Program-made: the position numbers and the translations under genes
The notes under the pieces: model-generated
Told to the model about the DNA's origin: nothing
Seen by the model: only the letters and a program-made list of their open reading frames with translations
Databases searched by the model: none
Shown: positions 39,998 to 49,827 of the stretch, one piece after another
Numbering within the stretch: position 1 is the first letter of the stretch
Layout of the letters: each line of letters begins with the position of its first letter
Assembly (NCBI RefSeq): GCF_003173735.1
Contig: NZ_CP029551.1
Coordinates: 2,690,001 to 2,754,000 of the forward strand
From: Methylobacterium radiodurans
GTDB taxonomy: Bacteria > Pseudomonadota > Alphaproteobacteria > Rhizobiales > Beijerinckiaceae
Direction of reading: 5' to 3'
DNA: 64,000 nucleotides

Positions 39998-42631
39998 ATG
40001 CGCTCGCTTCGCCGCTCCGCGTCGCCCTACGACACCTTCGTCGACACGCTGCGCCCGTTCCTGGCGCGGCGGCTGACGGAGATGGGCGGCCTCGTGCTGT
40101 TCACCGCCGCGGTGGCGATGACCGTGGCGCTGGCGACGTGGTCGATCGACGACCCGAGCCTGAACCACGCCACCGATCAGGCCGCCCACAACGTGCTGGG
40201 TCGTCCCGGCGCGGTAGTCTCGGATCTCGCCATGCAGATCCTCGGCCTCGGCTCCCTCGCCCTGGTCCTGCCGCCGGCCCTGTGGGGCATGCGGCTGATG
40301 CGTGAGCGCGACCTGCCGCGCGGGGGCCTGCGCATCGCGCTCTGGATCATCGGCTTCTGCGCCGCGAGCGCGGTGGCCAGCGCCCTGCCGCCGACCGCAC
40401 GCTGGCCGCTCCCGACCGGGCTCGGCGGCGTGGCGGGTGATTCGCTGCTCGGCCTCGGCCGCACGGTGGTCGGCGCCGTCGCGGGGCCCGTCGCCTCGCT
40501 GGTCGGCTTCGCCTACGCGGTCGTGGCGATCCTCAGCCTCACGGGCGCCTGCCGTGCCGGCCTCAACGACGCGGACGAGGCCTACGACGCCTACGAGCCC
40601 GCCCCGCCGGTACGACGCCCCGCCCACCGCTCGGAGGAGCGCGACGTCGCGGGCGAGCCGGGCCTCGGCCTCGTCGGACTCGGCGCGCTGGCGCAGGCCG
40701 TGATGCGGGGTCGCGCGGCGCTCGGCGACGCGGTCGAGGGCTGGCGCGACAGGCGGTCGGGCAATCTCGCCTATGCGGGCGCCTCGCCGACGCTCGCGGC
40801 GCAGCGCGCCTTCGCGGACGAGGAGGCGCCCTGGGCCGACCACGTTCCGCCGGCCCAGAACCGGCCGTCCTCCCGGCGCGAGCCGGTCTTCGACGAGATG
40901 GAAGCGCCGCGGCCGCAGCGCGCCCGGCCCCCGAGCGCGCCGGCAGACCTGCCGGAGGTGGACGAGGACGACGACGCGCCCGAGCCGCCGCGCTCGCGTG
41001 TCGCGCCGCCGGCTGCCGCGCCCGTGCCGGCCCGGCGCCAGCCCCTGCCACCCCCGGTCCACCCGGACGATTACGAATTGCCGGCGCTCGGCCTCCTGGC
41101 GGAACCGCGCGGCCCGTCGGCCGCGAGCCTCGTCTCGGCCGACGCGCTGGAGCAGAACGCGACCCTGCTGGAAGCCACGCTCGGCGATTTCGGCGTGCGC
41201 GGCGATATCCTGGCGGTGCGCCCCGGCCCGGTCGTCACCCTCTACGAGCTGGAGCCGGCGCCCGGCACCAAGTCGAGCCGGGTGATCTCGCTCGCCGACG
41301 ACATCGCGCGCTCGATGTCGGCGGTCTCGGCCCGCGTCGCGGTCGTGCCCGGCCGCAACGCCATCGGCATCGAGCTGCCGAACACCCGCCGCGAGACCGT
41401 GTTCCTGCGCGAGCTCCTGGCCTCGGCCGACTTCGTGGAGACGAAGCACAAGCTCGCTCTGTGCCTCGGCAAGAACATCGGCGGCGAGCCGATCATCGCG
41501 GATCTGGCCCGCATGCCGCACCTGCTCGTTGCCGGCACCACCGGCTCGGGCAAGTCGGTGGCCATCAACACCATGATCCTGTCGCTCCTCTACCGGATGA
41601 AGCCGGAGGAGTGCCGCCTGATCATGGTCGATCCGAAGATGCTGGAGCTGTCCGTCTACGACGGCATCCCGCACCTGCTCTCCCCCGTCGTCACGGACCC
41701 GAAGAAGGCGGTGATCGCCCTCAAATGGGCCGTGCGCGAGATGGAGGAGCGCTACAAGAAGATGTCCAAGATCGCCGTGCGCAACATCGACGGCTACAAC
41801 GCCCGCGTCCAGGAGGCGCAGGCGCGCGGCGAGGTGCTGACGCGGACCGTTCAGACCGGGTTCGACCGGCAGACCGGCGAGGCGATCTACGAGGACGAGG
41901 CGATGGACCTGTCGCCTCTGCCCTACATCGTGATCGTGGTGGACGAGATGGCCGACCTGATGATGGTGGCCGGCAAGGACATCGAGGGGGCGATCCAGCG
42001 GCTGGCCCAGATGGCGCGGGCGGCGGGCATCCACCTGATCATGGCCACCCAGCGCCCCTCGGTGGACGTGATCACCGGGACCATCAAGGCGAACTTCCCG
42101 ACCCGGATCTCCTTCCAGGTGACGAGCAAGATCGACTCGCGCACGATCCTGGGCGAGATGGGCGCCGAGCAGCTTCTCGGCCAGGGCGACATGCTGTTCA
42201 TGGCCGGCGGCGGGCGCACCACCCGCGTGCACGGGCCCTTCTGCTCGGATGCCGAGGTCGAGAGCGTGGTCGCCCACCTCAAGCGCCAGGGCCGCCCCGC
42301 CTATCTCGACGCCGTCACGGCGGAGGACGAGGAGGAGGCCGCGGGGAAGGGGGCCAAGGGCAAGGCCGGCACGGCCGAGATCGAGGTGGACGGCGCCGTG
42401 TTCGACCAGGGCGCCTTCGGGGAGACCGGCGGCGACCTCTACGAGCAGGCCGTGCAGGTGGTGCTGCGCGACCAGAAGGCGTCCACCAGCTACATCCAGC
42501 GTCGACTGCAGATCGGCTACAACCGCGCCGCCTCGCTGATGGAGCGGATGGAGATCGAGGGCATCGTCGGCCCCGCCAACCACGCGGGAAAACGCGAGAT
42601 CCTGGTCGAGACCGAGCAGCAGGGGATCTGA
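39998..42631 (+). CDS. ftsK: DNA translocase FtsK
   Basis: 877 aa. The N-terminal part has about four transmembrane helices (roughly 30-190). It is followed by a long Pro/Arg/Glu linker, the alpha/beta motor with Walker [18 protein letters not shown] and Walker [15 protein letters not shown], and a C-terminal gamma winged helix ([30 protein letters not shown]) that reads KOPS sequences. It couples chromosome dimer resolution to division at the septum. The first ATG after the promoter region is 39998; a TTG at 39950 would add 16 residues. Confidence 0.97.
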   Translation: MRSLRRSASPYDTFVDTLRPFLARRLTEMGGLVLFTAAVAMTVALATWSIDDPSLNHATDQAAHNVLGRPGAVVSDLAMQILGLGSLALVLPPALWGMRLMRERDLPRGGLRIALWIIGFCAASAVASALPPTARWPLPTGLGGVAGDSLLGLGRTVVGAVAGPVASLVGFAYAVVAILSLTGACRAGLNDADEAYDAYEPAPPVRRPAHRSEERDVAGEPGLGLVGLGALAQAVMRGRAALGDAVEGWRDRRSGNLAYAGASPTLAAQRAFADEEAPWADHVPPAQNRPSSRREPVFDEMEAPRPQRARPPSAPADLPEVDEDDDAPEPPRSRVAPPAAAPVPARRQPLPPPVHPDDYELPALGLLAEPRGPSAASLVSADALEQNATLLEATLGDFGVRGDILAVRPGPVVTLYELEPAPGTKSSRVISLADDIARSMSAVSARVAVVPGRNAIGIELPNTRRETVFLRELLASADFVETKHKLALCLGKNIGGEPIIADLARMPHLLVAGTTGSGKSVAINTMILSLLYRMKPEECRLIMVDPKMLELSVYDGIPHLLSPVVTDPKKAVIALKWAVREMEERYKKMSKIAVRNIDGYNARVQEAQARGEVLTRTVQTGFDRQTGEAIYEDEAMDLSPLPYIVIVVDEMADLMMVAGKDIEGAIQRLAQMARAAGIHLIMATQRPSVDVITGTIKANFPTRISFQVTSKIDSRTILGEMGAEQLLGQGDMLFMAGGGRTTRVHGPFCSDAEVESVVAHLKRQGRPAYLDAVTAEDEEEAAGKGAKGKAGTAEIEVDGAVFDQGAFGETGGDLYEQAVQVVLRDQKASTSYIQRRLQIGYNRAASLMERMEIEGIVGPANHAGKREILVETEQQGI

Positions 42632-42645
42632 GGCGGACGCTGTCC

Positions 42646-42781
42646 GCAAGGTCCCGGATCCCAAAGGTCCAGTACCTTTAGCGGGTCCAGGGCAGCGCGC
42701 TGGTGGTTCGGCAACGCCGATCGGGGCCCGGCCCGAACCCTGCCGAAGGGCGTGGACGTCCTTCGGGATCCCCGGAACTCG
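42646..42781. repeat. Family 2 dispersed intergenic repeat
   Basis: Contains GGTCCCGGATCCCAAAGG, a CCTTTAGCGGGTCCAGGGCAG segment, and a second GGATCC half near 42770 (TCCTTCGGGATCC), between convergent ftsK and phosphatase genes. The GGATCCCAAAGG core matches 63493-63525 exactly. Confidence 0.55.
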
Positions 42782-42789
42782 AGCGCCGC

Positions 42790-43515
42790 CTATTCCCGCT
42801 GGATCACCCGGTCGACCACGAGGTCGGACCAGAAGCCGGGGCGGAAATCGCGCTTGAGCGCCTCGGGGTCGTAGGCGGTCTCGACCCAGGTCAGGAAGTC
42901 GAGGCCCCGCGCCTCGCCCTCGACCAGGTAGCGGGCGAAGAAGGCGTCGAGGATGCCGGTCTTGGCGAAGCGGAAATGGCCGTAGCGCGCCGAGAGCTGG
43001 CGCGCCGCCTCCCGCACCGGGCGGCCCTCGTGCAGGATCAGGTAGAGGGCGGCGGCGAGGCCCGCCCGGTCCGCGCCCGACTTGCAGTGCATCACGGCCG
43101 GGTACTCGATCGACGCGAAGACCTCGCGCGCGGCCAGGATCGTGGCGCGGTCCGGCGCCTCGCGCGAGCGCAGAACGAACTCCACGAGCTTGAGCCCATG
43201 CCGCTCGCAGGCCTCGCGCTGGAGCGGCCAGGAGCCGTGCTCGCGCCCGCCCCGCAGGGTCAGGATGGTGCGCACGCCCTCCCGGCGGAAGCGGGCGAGC
43301 TGATGCGGGCCGGGCTGGGCCGAGCGCCACATCTCGCCTCGGCCGACACGGTGCCGGTTGAGATAGGCCATCCGGAACACGCCGTGATCCACGAACAGCA
43401 TGTTGGCCCAGGCCATCAGCCGCCCGCCCGCGCCGGTGATCGGCCGCTCGAAGCGGGCGATGCGCGCCATGCGCCGGGCGTAGCGCGTCTCGGGCTTCAG
43501 GAATCGCTTGAACAC
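42790..43515 (-). CDS. Dual-specificity/tyrosine phosphatase-like protein
   Basis: About 241 aa with the cysteine-phosphatase signature HCKSGADRAG (CX5R, Cys and Arg of the P-loop) in VMHCKSGADRAGLAAALYL. An upstream general-acid region (VRTILTLRGGREHGSW) is typical of Siw14/DUF442-like atypical phosphatases. Substrate unknown; candidates in this group include phosphotyrosine and inositol pyrophosphates. The start is uncertain: GTG 43515 (VFKRFLKPE) or ATG 43470; neither has a clear RBS. Divergent from the GNAT gene. Confidence 0.82.
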   Translation of the reverse strand: MFKRFLKPETRYARRMARIARFERPITGAGGRLMAWANMLFVDHGVFRMAYLNRHRVGRGEMWRSAQPGPHQLARFRREGVRTILTLRGGREHGSWPLQREACERHGLKLVEFVLRSREAPDRATILAAREVFASIEYPAVMHCKSGADRAGLAAALYLILHEGRPVREAARQLSARYGHFRFAKTGILDAFFARYLVEGEARGLDFLTWVETAYDPEALKRDFRPGFWSDLVVDRVIQRE

Positions 43516-43723
43516 GGAGGGCGGATCGGGTCGCTTGCGGGAGGTTGGTCCGCCGCCTCTAACAGCCGCGCCCAGCGGCGGCAATTTCCGGCGCGGCGCC
43601 GGCGAAGGTCAACGGCACCGCTCTTGCCTTCAGTTCGCCAGGATCGCGACTGAACCTGCGGGCCGACACCGGTGTTGTCAGCCCGCAGCCCCCACGAGGC
43701 AGCCCCACCAGGAAGGTCCGGCC

Positions 43724-44230
43724 ATGAGCACGCGCACCACGAGCATCCGCCGGGCCCGCGAGGGGGATGTCGGCGGGTTGTCGCGGGTGTTCGACGCGGC
43801 TTGGCGCGAGGCGTACCGGGGCATCATCCCCGGGGTGGCCCTGGAACGCATGATCGCCCAGCGGGATGGGGCGTGGTGGCGCGGCGCCATGCGGCGGGGC
43901 CGCCCGGTCGCGGTGCTCGACGCGGGCGACGCCGTCGTCGGCTACGCGACCTACGGCCGAGCGCGCAGCCGCGGCCTCGGCAGCGAGGGCGAGATCGACG
44001 AACTCTACCTTCTGCCGGAATATCAGGGGCTCGGTCTCGGCCGGCGCCTGTTCCGCGCCGTGCGCAACGACCTCGCGGATCACGGTCTGGCGCGCGTCGG
44101 CGCCTGGGCCCTGGAGGAGAACAACCGGGCAAGCGCCTTCTACGCGGCGCTGGGCGGCCGCGCCGGCGCACGCGTGCTCGACCGCGTCGCCGGCGTCCCG
44201 TTGACCAAGATCGGCTACATCTTCGGATGA
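43724..44230 (+). CDS. GNAT-family N-acetyltransferase
   Basis: 168-aa single GNAT domain. The acetyl-CoA binding motif is LPEYQGLGLGRRLFRAV (Q-x-x-G-x-G), preceded by the strand GEIDELYL, with the late ENNRASAFYAALGG segment. An AGGAAGG Shine-Dalgarno lies eight bases before the ATG at 43724. The substrate cannot be assigned (protein N-terminus, amine or antibiotic). It is 120 bases upstream of ppa, which has its own leader. Confidence 0.85.
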   Translation: MSTRTTSIRRAREGDVGGLSRVFDAAWREAYRGIIPGVALERMIAQRDGAWWRGAMRRGRPVAVLDAGDAVVGYATYGRARSRGLGSEGEIDELYLLPEYQGLGLGRRLFRAVRNDLADHGLARVGAWALEENNRASAFYAALGGRAGARVLDRVAGVPLTKIGYIFG

Positions 44231-44350
44231 ATCTTCTGATCAGGTTCGCCCGCCGCCCGCGCGCGGGCGCGCATCCGATTTGATTCTTCTGCCGGCGGTT
44301 ATAAGAAACCGCAGGAAGCGGCGCCGCACGCGCGGGCCGGGAGGATTTCC

Positions 44351-44887
44351 ATGAACATCGACGCCATCTCGATCGGCAAGAACCCGCCGCACGACGTCAA
44401 CGTGATCATCGAGGTGCCGCTCGGCGGCGAGCCGATCAAGTACGAGATGGACAAGGAGGCCGGCGCGCTCGTCGTCGACCGTTTCCTCTACACGCCGATG
44501 TTCTATCCCGGAAACTATGGCTTCATCCCGCACACGCTGTCGGGTGACGGCGACCCGTGCGACGTGCTGGTAGCCAACACCCGCGCGATCATCCCGGGTG
44601 CGGTGATCAGCGTGCGCCCCGTGGGCGTGCTGGTGATGCAGGACGACGGCGGCGAGGACGAGAAGATCATCGCGGTGCCGTCGCGCAAGCTGACCCAGCG
44701 CTACAACCGCGTCGAGAACTACACCGACCTGCCCGACATCACGGTCAGCCAGATCCAGCACTTCTTCGAGCACTACAAGGATCTAGAGCCCGGCAAGTGG
44801 GTCAAGATCGTGCGTTGGGGCGACCGCGCCGAGGCCGAGCGCCTGATCCAGGAAGGCATCGAGCGCTACGCCAAGACCAAGGCGTGA
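44351..44887 (+). CDS. ppa: Inorganic pyrophosphatase
   Basis: 178-aa soluble family I pyrophosphatase. It has the diagnostic DGDPCDVLV metal site, the N-terminal [19 protein letters not shown], and [28 protein letters not shown]. The C-terminal [16 protein letters not shown] is typical. A GGGAGG RBS precedes the ATG. A GGGGGCGA/TCGCCCCC stem (44893-44913) follows the stop but lacks a T-run. Confidence 0.97.
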   Translation: MNIDAISIGKNPPHDVNVIIEVPLGGEPIKYEMDKEAGALVVDRFLYTPMFYPGNYGFIPHTLSGDGDPCDVLVANTRAIIPGAVISVRPVGVLVMQDDGGEDEKIIAVPSRKLTQRYNRVENYTDLPDITVSQIQHFFEHYKDLEPGKWVKIVRWGDRAEAERLIQEGIERYAKTKA

Positions 44888-44929
44888 GGGGCGGGGGCGA
44901 CGCAATCGCCCCCGAAGAACCGCTGTCCG

Positions 44930-44970
44930 GGCTCTCTCCCTGGTCCCCCTATGCGGGGAAGGGGAGAGCC
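44930..44970. repeat. Family 1 palindromic intergenic repeat
   Basis: Imperfect inverted repeat GGCTCTCTCCC...GCGGGGAAGGGGAGAGCC between convergent ppa and the hydroxylase gene. Same architecture as 38697-38725. Confidence 0.6.
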
Positions 44971-44993
44971 GCCGCCGCGGCGCTCGTTCCGCC

Positions 44994-46262
44994 CTACAGC
45001 CGTTCACCCCGCATCAACCGCGGCTGCGCGCCCCGCGAGGCGGCGGCCTCGCCGATGAAGAAGCGCTTCAGCCCCGGCATCCGGTCGACCAGCCCGAGGC
45101 CGAGGTCGCGGGCGAGCCGAAGCGGCAGGGCGTCGTTCGAGAACAGGCGGTTCAGCCCGTCCGTCGCCGCACCCATCGCCAGCGTATCGAAGCGGCGAGC
45201 GCGCTCGTAGTCGCGCAGAACCGTGTCCGAGCCCGGATCGAGGCCGAGGCGGAGCGCTCCGGTCACGGACTCGGCGAGCGCGGCAGCGTCCGCGAGCCCG
45301 AGATTCAGGCCCTGGCCTGCGATCGGGTGGATGACGTGGGCGGCATCGCCCAGGAGCGCCAGCCGGGCCGCGCGGAAGCGGCGCGCGATGCCGAAGGCCA
45401 GCGGGTAGGCGTGCGGTCCCGCCTCGAGGCCGAGCCGGCCGAGTTCCGGCGTGAAGCGCCGTTCGATCTCGGCCAGAACCTCCTCCGCGTCCCCGCCGAG
45501 CAGCGCAGGCACGTCGCGGCTGCGCTCCGTCCAGACGATCGAGGAGCGGTGGCCGAGCGCGCCCCCATCCGCCAGCGGCAGCACCGCGAAGGGCCCGCTC
45601 GGCAGGAAGTGCTCGTAGGCCCGGCCCCCATGCGACCGGTCGTGCCCGATCGTCGCGACGATGCCCGATTGCGGGTAGGACCAGCCGACCCAGCCGATCC
45701 CCGCCGCCTCGCGCAGGCGCGAGCGCGCCCCGTCCGCCGCCACGACCAGGCTCGCTGTCTCGGCCGTGCCGTCCGGCGCGACCGCGCGGATGCCGTCGTC
45801 CACGACCTCCGTGCGGGCGATGCCGCGGGCGACGAGCGCGACGCCGGCCTCCCGGCAGGCGTCGAGCAGGGCGGCGGCCAGCGGCTCGGCCTCGACCATG
45901 TGGGCGAAAGGCGCGCCGTCCTCCACCTCCGCCCCGGCCTCCCGCCCGAAGGTCAGGAAGACGGGTCGCACCGGGTCGGCGAGGCGGCTGTCGCTGATCA
46001 CCATCTCGGTGATCGGCTCGGCCGCGGTCCCGAGGCGCTCCCAGATGCCCAGGGTCGCGAGCATTCGCCGCCCGCCCGCCGCGACCGCGTAGGCGCGGCC
46101 GCGGTGGCGGCCCGCGCCCGCGGCGAGCGCCGGATCGTGCACCGCGACGGCGAGTGCGCCTGCGTGCGCCCGGGCGAGCGCCAGCGCCAGGGTCAGCCCC
46201 GGGATACCGCCACCGGCCACGATCAGCTTCCGGCCGCCCGACCGCCCGCTCGCTCCGCTCAT
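44994..46262 (-). CDS. UbiH/UbiF/Coq6-family FAD-dependent hydroxylase
   Basis: 422-aa group A flavin monooxygenase of ubiquinone biosynthesis type. FAD motifs are LIVAGGGIPGLTLALALARA, the family strand VVAADGARSRLREAAGI, and LALLGDAAHVIHPIAGQGLNLGLADAAALAESV, the VisC/UbiH signature. It likely hydroxylates the ring of a polyprenylated quinone precursor; which position cannot be told. The N-terminus GGGIPG departs slightly from GxGxxG (Ile in the loop). Divergent from tesB, a neighbourhood conserved near glnK-amtB in related genomes as I recall. Confidence 0.9.
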   Translation of the reverse strand: MSGASGRSGGRKLIVAGGGIPGLTLALALARAHAGALAVAVHDPALAAGAGRHRGRAYAVAAGGRRMLATLGIWERLGTAAEPITEMVISDSRLADPVRPVFLTFGREAGAEVEDGAPFAHMVEAEPLAAALLDACREAGVALVARGIARTEVVDDGIRAVAPDGTAETASLVVAADGARSRLREAAGIGWVGWSYPQSGIVATIGHDRSHGGRAYEHFLPSGPFAVLPLADGGALGHRSSIVWTERSRDVPALLGGDAEEVLAEIERRFTPELGRLGLEAGPHAYPLAFGIARRFRAARLALLGDAAHVIHPIAGQGLNLGLADAAALAESVTGALRLGLDPGSDTVLRDYERARRFDTLAMGAATDGLNRLFSNDALPLRLARDLGLGLVDRMPGLKRFFIGEAAASRGAQPRLMRGERL

Positions 46263-46374
46263 CCGTCTCCCCGGGTTTGCCCCCCGCCCGCGCGTGGCTT
46301 GCCGCGCGGGCGGTGCTATGTCGATCCGCGTTCACCGATAACCCACCGCCGCGCCGAAAGGCACCGCTCGCCCC

Positions 46375-47238
46375 ATGACCGACATCGTCACAGAGCTTCT
46401 CGACATCCTCGATCTGGAGCGCCTGGAGGAGGACCTGTTCCGGGGCGTGAGCCCGAAGGTGAGCTGGCCCCGGGTGTTCGGCGGGCAGGTGGTGGCCCAG
46501 GCGCTCGTGGCGGCCAGCCGCACCGTGCCGGCGAGCCGGCCGCCGCACTCGCTGCACGCCTACTTCCTGCTCGGCGGCGACCCGAAGGCGCCGATCGTCT
46601 ACGAGGTCGAGCGCATCCGCGACGGCGGCAGCTTCACCACGCGGCGCGTGCGCGCGATCCAGCACGGGCGGCCGATCTTCGCCACGTCGGTCTCGTTTCA
46701 CGCCGAGGAGGAGGGCTACGCACACCAGATGCCGATGCCGGGCGCGCCCGACCCCGACGCGCTGCCGTCCGTGCAGGCGCTGATCGCGCGGGGCGGAGCG
46801 ACCCTGCCGCCCGCGCTGACCGGCTATTTCGCCCGGCCCCGCCCGATCGAGCTGAAGCCGGTGGACCTCAGACGCTACCTCGAACCCGGTCCGGCCGAGC
46901 CCGTATGCAATGTCTGGCTGCGGGCGGCCTCGCTCCTGCCGGACGATCCGGCGATCCACCGCGCGGTGCTGGCCTACGCCTCCGACATGACGCTGCTGGA
47001 CGCGACGCTGATCGCCCACGGCCGCTCGGTGTTCGATCCCGACATCCAGGGTGCGAGCCTCGACCACGCGCTCTGGTTCCACCGCCCGTTCCGGGCCGAT
47101 TCCTGGCTGCTCTACAGGCAGGACAGCCCGAGCACCGGCGGGGCCCGCGGCTTCGCCCGGGGCCAGATCTTCGCTCAAGACGGCACCCTGGTGGCTTCGG
47201 TGGCCCAGGAAGGGCTGATCCGCCCCCGCCGCGGCTGA
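46375..47238 (+). CDS. tesB: Acyl-CoA thioesterase II
   Basis: 287-aa double-hotdog thioesterase hydrolysing medium/long-chain acyl-CoAs. It has N-terminal VFGGQVVAQALVAASRTV and PHSLHAYFLLGGDPKAPIVYEVERIRDGGSFTTRRV, plus the C-terminal catalytic Asp segment YASDMTLLDATL and HALWFHRPFRADSWLLY. Length matches E. coli TesB. It lies upstream of glnK-amtB on the same strand, separated by a 281-base gap with its own promoter signals. Confidence 0.95.
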   Translation: MTDIVTELLDILDLERLEEDLFRGVSPKVSWPRVFGGQVVAQALVAASRTVPASRPPHSLHAYFLLGGDPKAPIVYEVERIRDGGSFTTRRVRAIQHGRPIFATSVSFHAEEEGYAHQMPMPGAPDPDALPSVQALIARGGATLPPALTGYFARPRPIELKPVDLRRYLEPGPAEPVCNVWLRAASLLPDDPAIHRAVLAYASDMTLLDATLIAHGRSVFDPDIQGASLDHALWFHRPFRADSWLLYRQDSPSTGGARGFARGQIFAQDGTLVASVAQEGLIRPRRG

Positions 47239-47389
47239 GGCACCTCCGGGAAGCAGATCTGCCGCCGGGATCGCCAACTTGCGCGTTTTTTAGGCACAAG
47301 CTCGGCCATTGGAGCGGCAGATACGCATCAGATACGATCAAAGCCTGGGCAGACCGACGCCACCCCAAAAGGTTCCGCCCTCGCGAGCC

Positions 47390-47858
<469 letters not shown>

Positions 47859-47952
47859 GTTTCGCCGGGCCGAAGCGGCCCGGGGCGCGGGCAGGCCGCG
47901 CCACCCGCACAATCCTTCACCTCAAGCGACAGCAAACGCGACCGGGAGTCTC

Positions 47953-49455
47953 GTGTCCATGAAACTTCGCAACGCCCTCGCGCTCGGGCTGGGAGGTGCG
48001 GCACTCGCCGCGCTCCTGATCGAGCCCTCGCTGGCACAGACACCAGTGCCGGAAGCCGCCTCGCCGCCGCCCTCGCCGGTGCCGAACAAGGGCGATACCG
48101 CCTGGATGCTGGTCTCCTCGGCCTTCGTGCTGATGATGGTCGTGCCGGGCCTCGCCCTGTTCTACGGCGGCCTCGTGCGCACCAAGAACATGCTCTCGGT
48201 GCTGACCCAGGTCTTCGCCATCGCCTGCATCGCCTGCCTGCTCTGGGTCTGCTTCGGCTACAGCCTCTCCTTCACCAACGGCGGCGGCCTCAACGACTTC
48301 GTGGGCGGCTTCTCGAAGGCCTTCCTCAAGGGCGTCGACGCGAACTCGGTCGCCGCGACCTTCTCGAACGGCGTCGTGATCCCCGAATACGTCTACATCT
48401 GCTTCCAGATGACGTTCGCGATGATCACTCCGGCCCTCATCGTCGGCGCCTTCGCCGAGCGGATGAAGTTCTCGGCGTTGGTCGTGTTCTCGATCCTCTG
48501 GGTCACGCTGATCTACTTCCCGATGGCCCACATGGTCTGGTACTGGGGCGGCCCGGACGTGTTCGCGGACGCCGCCAAGAAGCTCGCCGCAGCGGGCGGT
48601 GAGGCGAATGCCGCGGCGAAGGCCGAGTACGACGCCGTGCTCGGCGATGCGGGCCTGCTCTTCAAGTGGGGCGCCCTCGACTTCGCAGGGGGCACCGTGG
48701 TCCACATCAACGCCGGCATCGCGGGCCTCGTCGGCTGCCTGATGCTCGGCAAGCGCATCGGCTACGGCCGCGACCTGCTCGCCCCGCACTCGCTCACCAT
48801 GACGACGATCGGCGCCGCGCTGCTCTGGGTCGGCTGGTTCGGCTTCAACGCCGGCTCGAACCTCGAGGCGAACGGCTCGGCCGCGCTCGCGATGATCAAC
48901 ACCTTCGTGGCCACTGCCGCCGCCGCCGTCTCCTGGCTGTTCGTCGAGTGGGCGCTCAAGGGTAAGCCGTCGCTGCTCGGCATGCTGTCGGGCGCGATCG
49001 CGGGTCTCGTCGCCGTCACCCCGGCCGCGGGCTTCGCCGGCCCGATGGGCTCGATCGTGCTCGGCCTCGTCGCCGGCGCCGTCTGCTTCATCATGTGCTC
49101 CAGCGTGAAGAACGCCCTCGGCTACGACGACTCGCTCGACGTGTTCGGCGTGCACTGCGTGGGCGGCATCATCGGCGCCATCGCCACCGGCATCCTGGTC
49201 AACCCGGCCCTCGGCGGCGTCGGCATCCCCGACTACACCACCAAGCCCGGCGAGCTGACTGTCGGCACCTACGAGCTCGCCACCCAGGTCCTGGCCCAGG
49301 TGAAGGCCGTCGGCTTCACCATCCTGTGGTCGGGCATCGGCTCGGCGATCCTCTACAAGCTGGTGGATCTGACGATCGGCCTGCGCGTCACGCAGGAAGA
49401 GGAGCGCGAGGGTCTCGACATCGCCGACCACGGCGAGCGCGCCTACAACTACTGA
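47953..49455 (+). CDS. amtB: Ammonium transporter AmtB
   Basis: 500 aa. A signal-like N-terminal segment (about 1-28, ending SLAQTPV) precedes eleven transmembrane helices with Amt signatures: DTAWMLVSSAFVLMMVVPGLALFYGGLVRTKN, FAERMKFSALVVF, DFAGGTVVHINAGIAGL with one pore His, and the late VFGVHCVGGIIGAIATG with the second. A cytoplasmic tail ends the protein (EEREGLDIADHGERAYNY), as is typical for the GlnK-binding form. The GTG at 47953 follows GGGAG by four bases; ATG 47959 is an equally plausible start. Confidence 0.97.
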   Translation: MSMKLRNALALGLGGAALAALLIEPSLAQTPVPEAASPPPSPVPNKGDTAWMLVSSAFVLMMVVPGLALFYGGLVRTKNMLSVLTQVFAIACIACLLWVCFGYSLSFTNGGGLNDFVGGFSKAFLKGVDANSVAATFSNGVVIPEYVYICFQMTFAMITPALIVGAFAERMKFSALVVFSILWVTLIYFPMAHMVWYWGGPDVFADAAKKLAAAGGEANAAAKAEYDAVLGDAGLLFKWGALDFAGGTVVHINAGIAGLVGCLMLGKRIGYGRDLLAPHSLTMTTIGAALLWVGWFGFNAGSNLEANGSAALAMINTFVATAAAAVSWLFVEWALKGKPSLLGMLSGAIAGLVAVTPAAGFAGPMGSIVLGLVAGAVCFIMCSSVKNALGYDDSLDVFGVHCVGGIIGAIATGILVNPALGGVGIPDYTTKPGELTVGTYELATQVLAQVKAVGFTILWSGIGSAILYKLVDLTIGLRVTQEEEREGLDIADHGERAYNY

Positions 49456-49483
49456 TCGATCCAATCACGCGATCCGGTACAGG

Positions 49484-49518
49484 ACGGCCCCGGCTCCCAG
49501 AGCCGGGGCCGTTCCGCG
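49484..49518 (+). terminator. Hairpin terminator after amtB
   Basis: 12-bp perfect stem ACGGCCCCGGCT / AGCCGGGGCCGT, five-base loop, then TTCCGCGTT. The stem is strong but the T-run poor, so termination may be partial or Rho-assisted. Confidence 0.7.
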
Positions 49519-49827
49519 TTCGGAAGACCTTGAGCGGGGTTCGAATCAGCCCGTGATCCGGGCAGGGCGACGGGCTACGCGACGAGCACACGGGCGCCGC
49601 TGGACCGGAGCTCACGGACGTTCTTTGATCCTCAATCAAGGCTTGCTTAACCAAACCGGGAAACCCAGCTCGCGCCATTGTGTCGTTGCTGCAACATCCG
49701 GTCGCCAACGATCTTCGAGACCTCCGAATGCACGAAAACTAGGCAGATGCTCGCAGTTTGATTTTGCGATGCATGGTCCGTTTCGGCACCTTGGACGCAC
49801 ACAAGAACACTTGGGGCTCGAAATTCC
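49519..49827. other. Intergenic region upstream of the porin gene
   Basis: 309 bases. The second half is A+T-richer than average and should contain the porin promoter. Visible elements are an inverted repeat TTGAT-N5-ATCAA (49625-49639) and TTAACCA (49647-49653). A GGGGTTCGAATC near 49535 looks like a T-arm fragment, but no tRNA can be folded around it. Confidence 0.4.

Noticed and set aside
49528..49550. GGGGTTCGAATC after amtB resembles a tRNA T-loop
   Set aside because: Flanking sequence cannot form a cloverleaf; it is an isolated match.
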